In this document: one piece after another, positions 57,315 through 64,000 of the stretch
Layout of the letters: each line of letters opens with the position of its first letter
How positions within the stretch are numbered: the first letter of the stretch is position 1
Assembly (NCBI GenBank): GCA_009840525.1
Contig: VXNP01000125.1
Coordinates: forward strand, 61,252 to 125,251
Direction: 5' to 3'
Origin: Gammaproteobacteria bacterium
GTDB lineage: Bacteria > Gemmatimonadota > Gemmatimonadetes > Longimicrobiales > Gaopeijiaceae
Length of the DNA stretch: 64,000 nucleotides
Notes under the pieces: model-generated
Told to the model about the DNA's origin: nothing
The model's database searches: none
The model's input: only the letters and a program-made list of their open reading frames with translations
Program-made: the position numbers and the translations under genes

Positions 57315-58166
57315 GTGGACACCGTCTATCTGAACGGCGAGTACCTGCCGAGGGCTGAAGCCCGCGTCGCCGCGGACGACCGCGGCTTTCTGCTGTCCGA
57401 CGGCATCTACGAGGTCACGCCTGCGTACGGGGGACGCTTCTTTCGCGGGGACCGCCACCTGGCGCGCATGACCCGCGGCCTGGCGGCGCTGCGCATCGAC
57501 TACGACACGGGCCGGCTGCCCGCCGTCAAGCAGCGGCTGCTGGAGCTGAACGGCCTCGCCGACGCCGACTTCGCCTACGTCTACATGCAGGTGACGCGGG
57601 GAACGGCTCCCCGCACGCACTACTTCCCGCCGCACGCCGTGGAGCCCACCGTGTACGCGTATGCACGCCCGCACCAGCGGCCCTCCAGCGAGACCTGGGG
57701 GCGAGGCTACCGGGCGATCACCGCGCCGGACCGGCGCTGGGCCCGGGTCGACATCAAGAGCATCGCCCTGCTGCCCAACGTTCTGGCCATGCAGGCGGCC
57801 GTGGACACCGGCGTGGACGATGTCATCCTGGTGCGCGACGGGGTCGCCATCGAGGGAGCCCACAGCAACTTCTTCGCGGTGAGAGGCGGTGCGCTGGTGA
57901 CCCACCCGGCCACCCACCAGATCCTGCACGGCATCACCCGCGAGTACGTGCTCGAGCTGGCGGCCGGACTGGGAATCCCGGTCGAGCTGCGCCCCCTCGC
58001 GGTGGAGGAACTTGCATCCGCGAGCGAGGCGTTCCTGACGGGCACCACTACGGAGGTCCATCCCATCGTGGAGATCGATGGGCGCCCGGTCGGCGAGGGA
58101 CGGGTGGGGCCGGTGGCGAAGCGGCTGTCGGAAGCGTTTCGGAAAGGGCTGCCGGGCGCGGCCTAG
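57315..58166 (+). CDS. D-amino-acid transaminase, class IV PLP enzyme
   Basis: 283 residues. The PLP lysine is in RVDIKSIALLPNVLAM and the phosphate-binding motif is EGAHSNFFAV; FLTGTTTEVHPIVEIDG closes the site. The start YLNGEYLPRAEARVAADDRG and the YMQVTRGTAPRTHYFP segment resemble D-alanine aminotransferase more than branched-chain aminotransferase (BCAT). It would make D-glutamate or D-alanine for peptidoglycan, which would feed ddl at 26946. GTG 57315 begins 1 nt after PspA. Substrate choice is inferred from motif similarity. Confidence 0.85.
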   Translation: MDTVYLNGEYLPRAEARVAADDRGFLLSDGIYEVTPAYGGRFFRGDRHLARMTRGLAALRIDYDTGRLPAVKQRLLELNGLADADFAYVYMQVTRGTAPRTHYFPPHAVEPTVYAYARPHQRPSSETWGRGYRAITAPDRRWARVDIKSIALLPNVLAMQAAVDTGVDDVILVRDGVAIEGAHSNFFAVRGGALVTHPATHQILHGITREYVLELAAGLGIPVELRPLAVEELASASEAFLTGTTTEVHPIVEIDGRPVGEGRVGPVAKRLSEAFRKGLPGAA

Positions 58167-58179
58167 AGCCCCCTATTCC

Positions 58180-58464
58180 TCAGGGCAGAGGTTCGCCCAC
58201 CGCCACCACCGCGCCTTCGGGCACCAGGTGCAGATCGTCCTCGATCAGGTGGGTGGCCTCCGCGAGCACGATGACGATTCGTTCGGCTTCGAGCCCCTGG
58301 TCGTGCCCGGGGATCGAGTGGTAGTCGTCGCTCGGCGAGTGCATCACCACCCGCCCTCGCCTGAGCGAGCGGTCGGCGCAGGTGCCTACAAGACGCACGG
58401 TGGCCCACCCGGGGCGGGGACTCCAGGCGACGTTGCGCGGCGTGTAGATTCGTTGCTCGTCCAT
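58180..58464 (-). CDS. Small hypothetical protein
   Basis: 94 residues, no signal or helix. Visible text includes RNVAWSPRPGWATVRLVG, VVMHSPSDDYHSIPGHDQGL, then RIVIVLAEATHLIEDDLHLV. No family is recognised; the mix suggests a small beta-rich, soluble protein. AGGAGA about 8 nt before ATG 58464 supports it as a real gene, and the codon use matches its neighbours. It begins 28 nt after the stop of the next minus-strand gene, so the two form an operon. Confidence 0.65.
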   Translation of the reverse strand: MDEQRIYTPRNVAWSPRPGWATVRLVGTCADRSLRRGRVVMHSPSDDYHSIPGHDQGLEAERIVIVLAEATHLIEDDLHLVPEGAVVAVGEPLP

Positions 58465-58492
58465 TCCCTGATCTCCTGGATGCCCTGGCAGC

Positions 58493-58954
58493 CTAACCTT
58501 CCCGCAAGCTGGAACGGCCGTCAACCAGGAGGTCGCGGGTCGCCTGCTGCGCGGGCGACGGATCCCGCGGCTGAGCCACGAGCAGCGCGCGTCCCCTCCC
58601 TCCCTTCGGCAGGTGCAGCACCAGCGCCTCCGGATCGGCCGGAGTCGCGTATTCGCGCGCCAGCCCGGTCCGGTCGATGGCGACGGTTCTTCCCTGGAAG
58701 GTGAGGCGCGCGATCGTGCGACCGTACTCGACCCAGGCGGTAAACGGTTCTTCGCCCGCGGCGATCGACGGGACCAGCCGGTCGCGATAGTAGCCGAGCG
58801 CCTGCTCGAAGGCCGCCGCATCGACGCCCTTCAGTTCCCGCAGGCGCTCCCTGCATACGCCTCGGGGGTCGCGCGCCCCCGTCTTCTCCAGCGTGGCCTC
58901 CAGGCGCTCGTCGGCCAGGGCCTGCGGGTCTTCGGTCTGTCGGGTGCTGGTCAT
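58493..58954 (-). CDS. Hypothetical protein with a conserved-looking alpha-beta pattern
   Basis: 153 residues, soluble. It is rich in charged residues (DPQALADERLEATLEKTGAR, then LRELKGVDAAAFEQALGYYR), with a more ordered second half (PFTAWVEYGRTIARLTFQGR, YATPADPEALVLHLPKGGRG). I do not recognise a family. AGGAG lies close (about 3-5 nt) to ATG 58954. It is the first gene of a two-gene minus-strand operon whose divergent gap carries a 15-bp palindrome. An in-frame alternative start is not evident. Confidence 0.75.
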   Translation of the reverse strand: MTSTRQTEDPQALADERLEATLEKTGARDPRGVCRERLRELKGVDAAAFEQALGYYRDRLVPSIAAGEEPFTAWVEYGRTIARLTFQGRTVAIDRTGLAREYATPADPEALVLHLPKGGRGRALLVAQPRDPSPAQQATRDLLVDGRSSLREG

Positions 58955-59005
58955 GTGCTCCTGGTTCCGGCCGGCCGCTGCGCGCCCCTCCCAGTGCTGA
59001 TATTG

Positions 59006-59020
59006 CCGGCTGCCAGCCGG
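59006..59020. other. Perfect 6-bp inverted repeat in the divergent gap
   Basis: CCGGCT-GCC-AGCCGG, a stem with a 3-nt loop, sits about 50 nt before the minus-strand ATG at 58954. Either a leader hairpin or part of an operator array with the adjacent palindrome. Confidence 0.3.
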
Positions 59021-59024
59021 GAGC

Positions 59025-59039
59025 GCGACACCGTGTCGC
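59025..59039. promoter_or_regulatory. Candidate operator: 15-bp palindrome
   Basis: GCGACAC-C-GTGTCGC is perfectly symmetric (7-bp arms, 1-bp centre). It lies 70 nt from the minus-strand gene and 115 nt from the plus-strand phosphoribosyltransferase gene in a 199-nt divergent gap, a typical place for a shared repressor site. No repressor gene is nearby. Confidence 0.4.
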
Positions 59040-59153
59040 TCGGTGGCGTGGCCCGCCGACTGTTCCTAACTTCCTCTGCCCCGAACCTCGCCGGTATGCA
59101 GGTCCGGGGCATCCGTCCGCGTCGCATCCCCGATTCAGTCACGTCAGGCCGAC

Positions 59154-59693
59154 ATGCCATCCAGATACAACCAGCCCCGCTTCTCGGATCCGACCGGAGA
59201 CTACCTGGACGTGTCCTGGGAGATGTTCGGGGAGCTGTGCCGGGCGCTCGCGCTCAAGGTAGCGCGCGAACACAGGCCCGACCTGGTCGTCGGCATCGCG
59301 CGCGCGGGCGTCATTCCAGGCGCCATCGTCGCGTCCATGCTGCGTCTCGATTTCCACTCGATGAAGATCTCGCGCCGCGGAGACGACAACTCGATCCGCG
59401 AGCGCCCCGAGGTGCTCGACGCCGCCCCCCGCGTCGCCGCCGGCCGCCGGGTGCTGCTCGTGGACGAGATCACCACTTCCGGGGAGACCCTGAGGCTGGG
59501 ACTCGCGGCCGTGCGCGACGTCGGGCCCGCCGAAGTCCGCACCGCGACCTGCTTCGTGCGGCCACGCGGCTACAAGCCCGATTACTTTGCGCTGGAGACC
59601 GGTTCCACCGTAATATTCCCGTGGGACAGGAAGATCTTTCAGGATCAGCAGTTCGTCGTGAATCCGAGGTACGAGAGCGTACTGGACGAATAG
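59154..59693 (+). CDS. Phosphoribosyltransferase (xanthine/hypoxanthine-type)
   Basis: 179 residues. The PRPP loop is VLLVDEITTSGETLRLGL, and VVGIARAGVIPGAIVASML is the PPi-binding region. It transfers a ribose-5-phosphate unit to a base such as xanthine, guanine or hypoxanthine; the C-terminal hood (VIFPWDRKIFQDQQFVVNPR) resembles xanthine-guanine enzymes, in which Trp-Asp fixes the base. ATG 59154 comes after a weak site. It is followed after 63 nt by the secreted heme/copper-type gene, with no evident link. The base preference is inferred. Confidence 0.85.
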   Translation: MPSRYNQPRFSDPTGDYLDVSWEMFGELCRALALKVAREHRPDLVVGIARAGVIPGAIVASMLRLDFHSMKISRRGDDNSIRERPEVLDAAPRVAAGRRVLLVDEITTSGETLRLGLAAVRDVGPAEVRTATCFVRPRGYKPDYFALETGSTVIFPWDRKIFQDQQFVVNPRYESVLDE

Positions 59694-59756
59694 AATTGCA
59701 GGCCGGCCGCACTCCCCGGAGCGGCCTCGCGTTACGATGCCCGACAGGAGGACGAA

Positions 59757-61097
59757 ATGACCATCTCCCGGTATTCCGGCCGCGCGCTGCCCCCTGCCCT
59801 GCTGTGCGCCGCCCTGCTGGTTCCCGGCGCCCTGACGGCGCAATCGGCCAACGGGGACGAACCGGAGATCACTTTCACGCGCGACATCGCTCCCATCGTG
59901 CAGGAGAACTGCCAGATCTGCCATCGGGAATCGTCGGTGGCGCCGATGTCGTTCGTGACCTACCGGGATGTGCGCCGCTACGCCCGCCGCATCCGCGAGC
60001 AGGTATCGCGCCGCCTCATGCCGCCCTACCACCTCGACGTGGGCGTGGGCATCCAGGACATCAAGGACGACTGGCGCCTGGAGCAGGAGGACGTCGAGAC
60101 CATCGTCGCCTGGGTGGACGCGGGCTCGCCGGAGGGCGACCCGGCGGACATGCCGCCTCCGGTGGAGTGGCCCAACCGGCAGATGTGGCAGTTGGAGCAC
60201 ATCCTCGGGCCGCCCGACCACGTCATCAAGTCGAAGCCCTTCACGGTTCCGGCCGAGGGCGGCGACACCTGGTGGCGGCCGCGCGTGCCGACCGGGCTGG
60301 GCGACGACCGCTGGGTGCGCGCCTTCGAGACGCGTCCCTCCTTCCCCGGCGGCCGTGAGGTTGTCCACCACGCCATTCCGCGGCTCCTCAGGCTCAACGA
60401 AGAGGGCGACTACCAGCGCATCGCCAGCCTTTCGGAATACGCCATGGGCAAGGTCGGCGAGATCGTTCCGGTCGACGCCGGACGCCTGCTGAGGGCGAAC
60501 GACATGATCGAGTGGGACGCCCACTACTACCCGATGGGTTACGAGGTGCCGGACGACGAGGTCGAGCTGGGCATCTGGTTCCACGATGAGGGCTACACGC
60601 CCGAGTTCGAGCAGGATCTGCGCCTCTATCCGCTTCAGGGGGACATCGCCCTCGCTCCCGGGGGCACCGCGATGACCCAGGGCTTCCAGCGCTGGGATCA
60701 TCCGGTTCGCCTAGACAGCTTCCAGCCCCACGGGCACGTGCACCTGCACGCCATGTCGATCAGGGCCATCTATCCCGACGGGAGTGAAGAACTGATCAGC
60801 ATGGTCACCGACTTCAACGCCCGCTGGCACCACAGCTACATCTACGGCGACGATTCGGCTCCCCTGCTCCCGGAGGGCACCGTGCTGGTCATGACGGGCT
60901 GGTACGACAACACCGCGGACAACCCGCTCAACCCGGATCCCGAGATCTGGTACGCGCGCGGAAGCCGCACGACCGACGAGATGTCGCACGCGTGGCTCGC
61001 AGTCACCCATCTGACGGACGAGGGCTACGAGCGCCTCGTCGAGGAGCGGGAAGCCAAGGCGAGGGTGGTGAGCGACGGCAGCAGCGGATCGCGTTGA
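59757..61097 (+). CDS. Secreted c-type heme protein with copper monooxygenase-like (PHM-type) domain
   Basis: 446 residues. A signal peptide (LPPALLCAALLVPGALTAQS) is followed by one heme-c site, CQICH at 52-56 (FTRDIAPIVQENCQICH), and a c-type cytochrome-like segment to about 125. The rest resembles the peptidylglycine monooxygenase-like copper fold: His204-His205 (VVHHAIPR), His256 (AHYYPMG), His325/327/329/331 (PHGHVHLHAMS) and Met379 (VLVMTGWYDNTADNP). If functional, it would couple a heme to a two-copper or similar site in the periplasm. An ascorbate-dependent hydroxylase role is not proven. ATG 59757 has an AGGAGG about 6 nt before it. Confidence 0.75.
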   Translation: MTISRYSGRALPPALLCAALLVPGALTAQSANGDEPEITFTRDIAPIVQENCQICHRESSVAPMSFVTYRDVRRYARRIREQVSRRLMPPYHLDVGVGIQDIKDDWRLEQEDVETIVAWVDAGSPEGDPADMPPPVEWPNRQMWQLEHILGPPDHVIKSKPFTVPAEGGDTWWRPRVPTGLGDDRWVRAFETRPSFPGGREVVHHAIPRLLRLNEEGDYQRIASLSEYAMGKVGEIVPVDAGRLLRANDMIEWDAHYYPMGYEVPDDEVELGIWFHDEGYTPEFEQDLRLYPLQGDIALAPGGTAMTQGFQRWDHPVRLDSFQPHGHVHLHAMSIRAIYPDGSEELISMVTDFNARWHHSYIYGDDSAPLLPEGTVLVMTGWYDNTADNPLNPDPEIWYARGSRTTDEMSHAWLAVTHLTDEGYERLVEEREAKARVVSDGSSGSR

Positions 61098-61163
61098 CGA
61101 AATCCGGCCGAATCCGGCGCCCTCGTCCCCGGGGGTCGCCGGGTACGGCCTGCAGATGTAGCG

Positions 61164-61197
61164 AAGGAGCTCACCGCGGACGTGGGGGGCTCCTTCC
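61164..61197 (+). terminator. Candidate stem-loop after the heme/copper-type gene
   Basis: GAAGGAGC (61164-61171) and GCTCCTTC (61190-61197) form an 8-bp stem around an 18-nt loop with a further CAC/GTG pairing inside. C-rich sequence follows, not a T-run. It lies between this gene and the next secreted-protein gene in a 159-nt gap, which otherwise holds only that gene's ribosome site. Confidence 0.35.
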
Positions 61198-61256
61198 CCA
61201 TTGTGGCTGACGGCGCATCGCAGCCGATCGTGTTCAGTCGATTCTCGGGGAGAGAC

Positions 61257-62147
61257 ATGAAGAGCCTGCAACTTGGATATGGCATGGCAGCTCGTGGACT
61301 GCCCGCCCTCGTGCTTGCCGTAGTTGTCGCGGTTCCCGTGGGCGCCCAGCAGGTGCAGCGGCTGCCGCTGGCGCCCATCCCTCCCACCGGTGAGCCGGTG
61401 GCGCCCTTCTTCGAGGGGTGGTACCGGAACGACGACGGCACCTTCACCTTCTCCTGGGGCTTCTTCAATCTGAACACGGAAGAGATCCTCGATATCCCGA
61501 TCGGACCCGACAACTTCATCGAGCCGGCCGAGTTCGACGGAGAACAGCCCACCCACTTCCCGGTGCGGCCGCGCCGCGACCGGGGGGTCTTCTCGGTGAC
61601 CGTGCCCGAGAGCTACGCGGACACCAGCCGGCGGGTGATGTGGACCATCACGAGCAACGGCGTGACCTACTCCACGCCCGCCCGGGTGGGGATCGATGCG
61701 CTCCAGCTCGACTACGGGCCGCGGGCGATGGGGTCGGTGCCCCCGTTGGTGCGGTTCGGAGACGACGGAGATGTGGGCCAGTACATCCAGGGCGCGCATT
61801 CGGAACCACGCACCGCGGCCGTGGGCGAACCGATGTCGCTCACGCTGTGGGTGTCCGAGGTGTCGGAACGGGCCCCGGACGACCTCGTCAACACGGATGT
61901 CGAAGTTCGGGTCACCTGGTTCAAACACCAGGGGCCGGCCGATGAAGTGATCTTCGAGCCCCAGCAGATCACGGTTCCCGGCACGGGAGAAGCCAACACC
62001 CTGGTGACCTTCACCGCGCCGGGCGAATACCTGCTCCGAGCGCGCGTGGACAACTTCCGGGCCAACGACAGCTCGGGGGGCGACCAGTGCTGCTGGAGCA
62101 ACGGCTACGTGGCGGTGACCGTAAACGACCCCGCCGGGATGCGATGA
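61257..62147 (+). CDS. Secreted protein of unknown function
   Basis: 296 residues. A signal peptide (LPALVLAVVVAVPVGAQQ) precedes a mostly beta-strand protein (APFFEGWYRNDDGTFTFSWG; RVMWTITSNGVTYSTPARV; PGEYLLRARVDNFRANDS), with a Cys-Cys pair near the end (DQCCWSNGYVAVTV). The final third resembles an immunoglobulin-like domain. ATG 61257 has GGGGAG 5 nt upstream. The stop overlaps the next gene by 4 nt (ATGA), so the two are made together. I do not recognise a named family; proteins of this build are common beside heme/copper-type secreted enzymes in Gemmatimonadota-like genomes, from memory. Confidence 0.75.
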   Translation: MKSLQLGYGMAARGLPALVLAVVVAVPVGAQQVQRLPLAPIPPTGEPVAPFFEGWYRNDDGTFTFSWGFFNLNTEEILDIPIGPDNFIEPAEFDGEQPTHFPVRPRRDRGVFSVTVPESYADTSRRVMWTITSNGVTYSTPARVGIDALQLDYGPRAMGSVPPLVRFGDDGDVGQYIQGAHSEPRTAAVGEPMSLTLWVSEVSERAPDDLVNTDVEVRVTWFKHQGPADEVIFEPQQITVPGTGEANTLVTFTAPGEYLLRARVDNFRANDSSGGDQCCWSNGYVAVTVNDPAGMR

Positions 62148-62641
62148 AGCTGCTCGGCTTTCTCGCCGTCGCCGTGGCGGTCGTCGCCTCCACGGCCGGC
62201 GCCAGCCCGGCTGCGGCGCAGGAAGCGATGAGCCTCGACCGCCTCATCGATCGCGCGGGCGTCTACCTCGAACCGGGCACGCTCGAGCCCTACAACGGCC
62301 CGGTGGTCCGCATGTGGACGCCGGACATCGTCCGCGAACGCGGCACCTTGGCCGACGGCCGCTGGACCGGCGTGCACGAGTGGTTCCACCAGACCGGCCG
62401 GCTCTCCGGCCGGGAGACCTGGCGGAACGGCGTCCTGCACGGCCCCGCGGAGATGTACTTCAAGTCCGGCCGGCTCTCGGTACGCGAGAACTATGCCAAC
62501 GGCGAACTAGACGGGCCCTACGAATCGTACTGGACGCGGGGCGCGCTGGCCGAGCGGGGCGCCTGGCGCTCGGGCAGGCCGTGCGGCGAGTGGACCAGCT
62601 TCGGCCGCCCCGTCGTCTTCCCCTCCTGCTCGCAACCGTAG
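62144..62641 (+). CDS. Secreted MORN-repeat-like protein
   Basis: 165 residues. A signal peptide ([20 protein letters not shown]) is followed by repeats of the MORN/YwqK type: [40 protein letters not shown] and [24 protein letters not shown] repeats usually bind membranes or proteins. Some members are called antitoxin-like, but no toxin is near, so that label is not used. The ATG overlaps the previous stop by 4 nt. Two Cys in the last part may form a disulfide. The gene converges on rho, 24 nt away. Confidence 0.8.
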   Translation: MKLLGFLAVAVAVVASTAGASPAAAQEAMSLDRLIDRAGVYLEPGTLEPYNGPVVRMWTPDIVRERGTLADGRWTGVHEWFHQTGRLSGRETWRNGVLHGPAEMYFKSGRLSVRENYANGELDGPYESYWTRGALAERGAWRSGRPCGEWTSFGRPVVFPSCSQP

Positions 62642-62665
62642 GCTCGGGTCGCCTTCCGCGCCGAA

Positions 62666-63916
62666 CTACCCCGCCTGCATCGAGTCCATGAACTCCCGGT
62701 TGGTCTCCGTCCGGTTCATCCGCTCGATCAGGAACTGGATGGCCTCGGAAACCGGCATGTCGGAGAGGAAGTTGCGCAGCAGGTACACCCGGTTGCGCTC
62801 GGTTTCGGTCAGCAGCAGCTCTTCCTTGCGGGTGCCGGAACGGTTGATGTCGATGGCCGGGAAGACGCGCTTGTCGGCGATGTTGCGGTCGAGCACCAGC
62901 TCCATGTTGCCGGTGCCCTTGAACTCCTCGAAGATCACCTCGTCCATGCGGCTTCCGGTCTCGATCAGGGCGGTGGCGATGATGGTGAACGACCCTCCGC
63001 CCTCGATGTTTCGCGCGGCTCCGAAGAATCTCTTCGGCTTGTGCAGCGCGTTGGAGTCCACGCCTCCCGACAGGATCTTCCCCGAGTGCGGCACGGTGAC
63101 GTTGTAGGCGCGCGCCAGACGCGTGATCGAATCCAGCAGGATCACGACATCCTTGCCCTGCTCGACCAGCCGCTTGGCCTTCTCAAGCACCATTTCCGCG
63201 ACCTGCGTGTGGCGGTCCGCCGACTCGTCGAAGGTTGAGGCGATCACCTCCGCGTCGACGTTCTCCTCCATGTCGGTGACTTCCTCCGGCCGCTCATCGA
63301 TGAGCAGCACGATCAGGTGCACCTCGGGGTGATTCTCGCTGATGGAGTTGGCCACCTTCTGCAGCAGCATGGTCTTTCCCGCCTTGGGCGGGGAGGTGAT
63401 CAGCCCGCGCTGCCCCTTGCCGATGGGCGCGACGAGATCCACCACGCGCGTGGACATGTCGCGCCTGGAGCACTCCAGCCGCAGGCGCTCGTCGGGATAG
63501 CGCGGGCGCAGGTTGTCGAACGTCATCCGATGCCTGGCCTTGTCGGGCGGCTCGAAGTTGACGTTCTCCACCTTGAGCAGCGCCAGGTAGCGCTCGCCCT
63601 CCTTGGGGGGACGCACCTGGCCCAGGATGGTGTCGCCGGTGCGCAGATCGAATCGCTTGATCTGCGAAGGACTCACATAGATGTCATCGGGGCCGTAGAG
63701 GTAGTTCCAGCTCTGCGAGCGCAGGAATCCGTAGCCCTCGGGGAGGATTTCGAGCACGCCTTCTCCGCGAAGCACGACGTCGCTGTCGAGCAGCTTGTGC
63801 TCGATGCGAAAGATGAGATCCTGCTTGCGCAGCCCGGAGTAGTTGGGGATGCGCAGTTCGCTGGCCAGCTCGTGAAGCTCGCTGACCTTCTTGCTCTTGA
63901 GTTCGGCGATGTCCAA
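62666..63916 (-). CDS. rho: Transcription termination factor Rho
   Basis: 416 residues, full length. The N-terminal Rho_N domain ([20 protein letters not shown]) precedes the RNA-binding cold-shock domain ([21 protein letters not shown]) and the ATPase with Walker [12 protein letters not shown] and Walker [16 protein letters not shown]. The Q/R loop region ([21 protein letters not shown]) is intact. The start is TTG 63916, with GGAG 7-8 nt upstream; no ATG is in a fitting place. Rho is consistent with the scarcity of T-run terminators in this window. The 84 nt past the start (63917-64000) hold no visible promoter. Confidence 0.97.
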   Translation of the reverse strand: MDIAELKSKKVSELHELASELRIPNYSGLRKQDLIFRIEHKLLDSDVVLRGEGVLEILPEGYGFLRSQSWNYLYGPDDIYVSPSQIKRFDLRTGDTILGQVRPPKEGERYLALLKVENVNFEPPDKARHRMTFDNLRPRYPDERLRLECSRRDMSTRVVDLVAPIGKGQRGLITSPPKAGKTMLLQKVANSISENHPEVHLIVLLIDERPEEVTDMEENVDAEVIASTFDESADRHTQVAEMVLEKAKRLVEQGKDVVILLDSITRLARAYNVTVPHSGKILSGGVDSNALHKPKRFFGAARNIEGGGSFTIIATALIETGSRMDEVIFEEFKGTGNMELVLDRNIADKRVFPAIDINRSGTRKEELLLTETERNRVYLLRNFLSDMPVSEAIQFLIERMNRTETNREFMDSMQAG

Positions 63917-64000
63917 GGGAAACTCCGATGGAAAGGCGGAGCGCGCGGGCCGTGAACACGACGGCGCGGGCGGGATGGCGTGGAGCGGGGTGTGGGCGGG

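Noticed and set aside
62144..62641. YwqK-type antitoxin in a toxin-antitoxin pair.
   Set aside because: It has a signal peptide and no adjacent toxin; only the MORN-like repeat is shared.

Overview
The window is a gene-dense, GC-rich (about two-thirds G+C by eye), plasmid- and phage-free piece of bacterial chromosome. The mix points to a Gram-negative-type, aerobic, free-living bacterium, most likely of the phylum Gemmatimonadota. Supporting features are the C-terminal part of a DUF5117/DUF4953-type zinc metalloprotease, TonB plug and TonB-C proteins, an Omp85/TamB pair, many GTG starts, Sdh1-type succinate dehydrogenase, and a secreted cytochrome with a copper-monooxygenase-like domain. The phylum call is inference from gene content and style; no rRNA or tRNA gene is present to confirm it.

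Layout. Positions 1-816 hold a metalloprotease end (+). Positions 827-11418 are a minus-strand block: plug-domain membrane protein, MATE transporter, succinate dehydrogenase (sdhC-sdhA-sdhB order), family-5 uracil-DNA glycosylase, a SelD selenophosphate synthetase fused to an Ndh-like flavoprotein, and a PanE-family reductase. Fumarase (11604-13025, +) adds a second TCA enzyme. A minus pair follows, a DsbA-like thiol protein and a lipoprotein (13090-14172). Positions 14443-21883 (+) carry an archaeal-type phosphoglycerate mutase, two coupled M16 peptidases, a Nudix hydrolase, an ECF sigma factor with a zinc-finger anti-sigma factor, and holA. A cytochrome c lipoprotein (21893-22333, -) precedes a run of plus-strand genes from 22484 to 58166.

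That run is mostly housekeeping: mutS, a TonB-C protein, cystathionine beta-synthase, ddl, rhomboid, an EF-G-like GTPase, YebC, ruvCAB, queA-tgt-yajC, def-fmt, thiE-like/thiS/thiG, rsmB, a PASTA protein, TlpA, YbbR, tsaD, lgt, a phosphoesterase, TamA-TamB, uvrA, then YbjN-PspA and a D-amino-acid transaminase. Many neighbours overlap by exactly 4 nt (ATGA or GTGA) or 1 nt (TGATG), so translation is probably coupled through long stretches. The rest holds two small hypothetical genes (-), a phosphoribosyltransferase, a secreted heme/copper-type protein followed by two secreted proteins, and rho (-).

Working together: sdh plus fumarase give consecutive TCA steps; mutS, ruvABC, uvrA and the uracil glycosylase give DNA repair; queA/tgt, tsaD, rsmB, def and fmt give tRNA/rRNA modification and protein start processing; lgt, TamA/TamB, YajC, PspA and rhomboid serve the envelope. 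No CRISPR array, transposase, integrase, toxin cluster or defence system was found. The most unusual items are the four 10-bp-phased CAGTA words before thiG, the Cys/His-rich SDH anchor, the four-Cys-pair TamA, the SelD fusion, the EF-G-like GTPase with a changed G4 motif, the plug-only membrane protein and the heme/copper secreted gene group.
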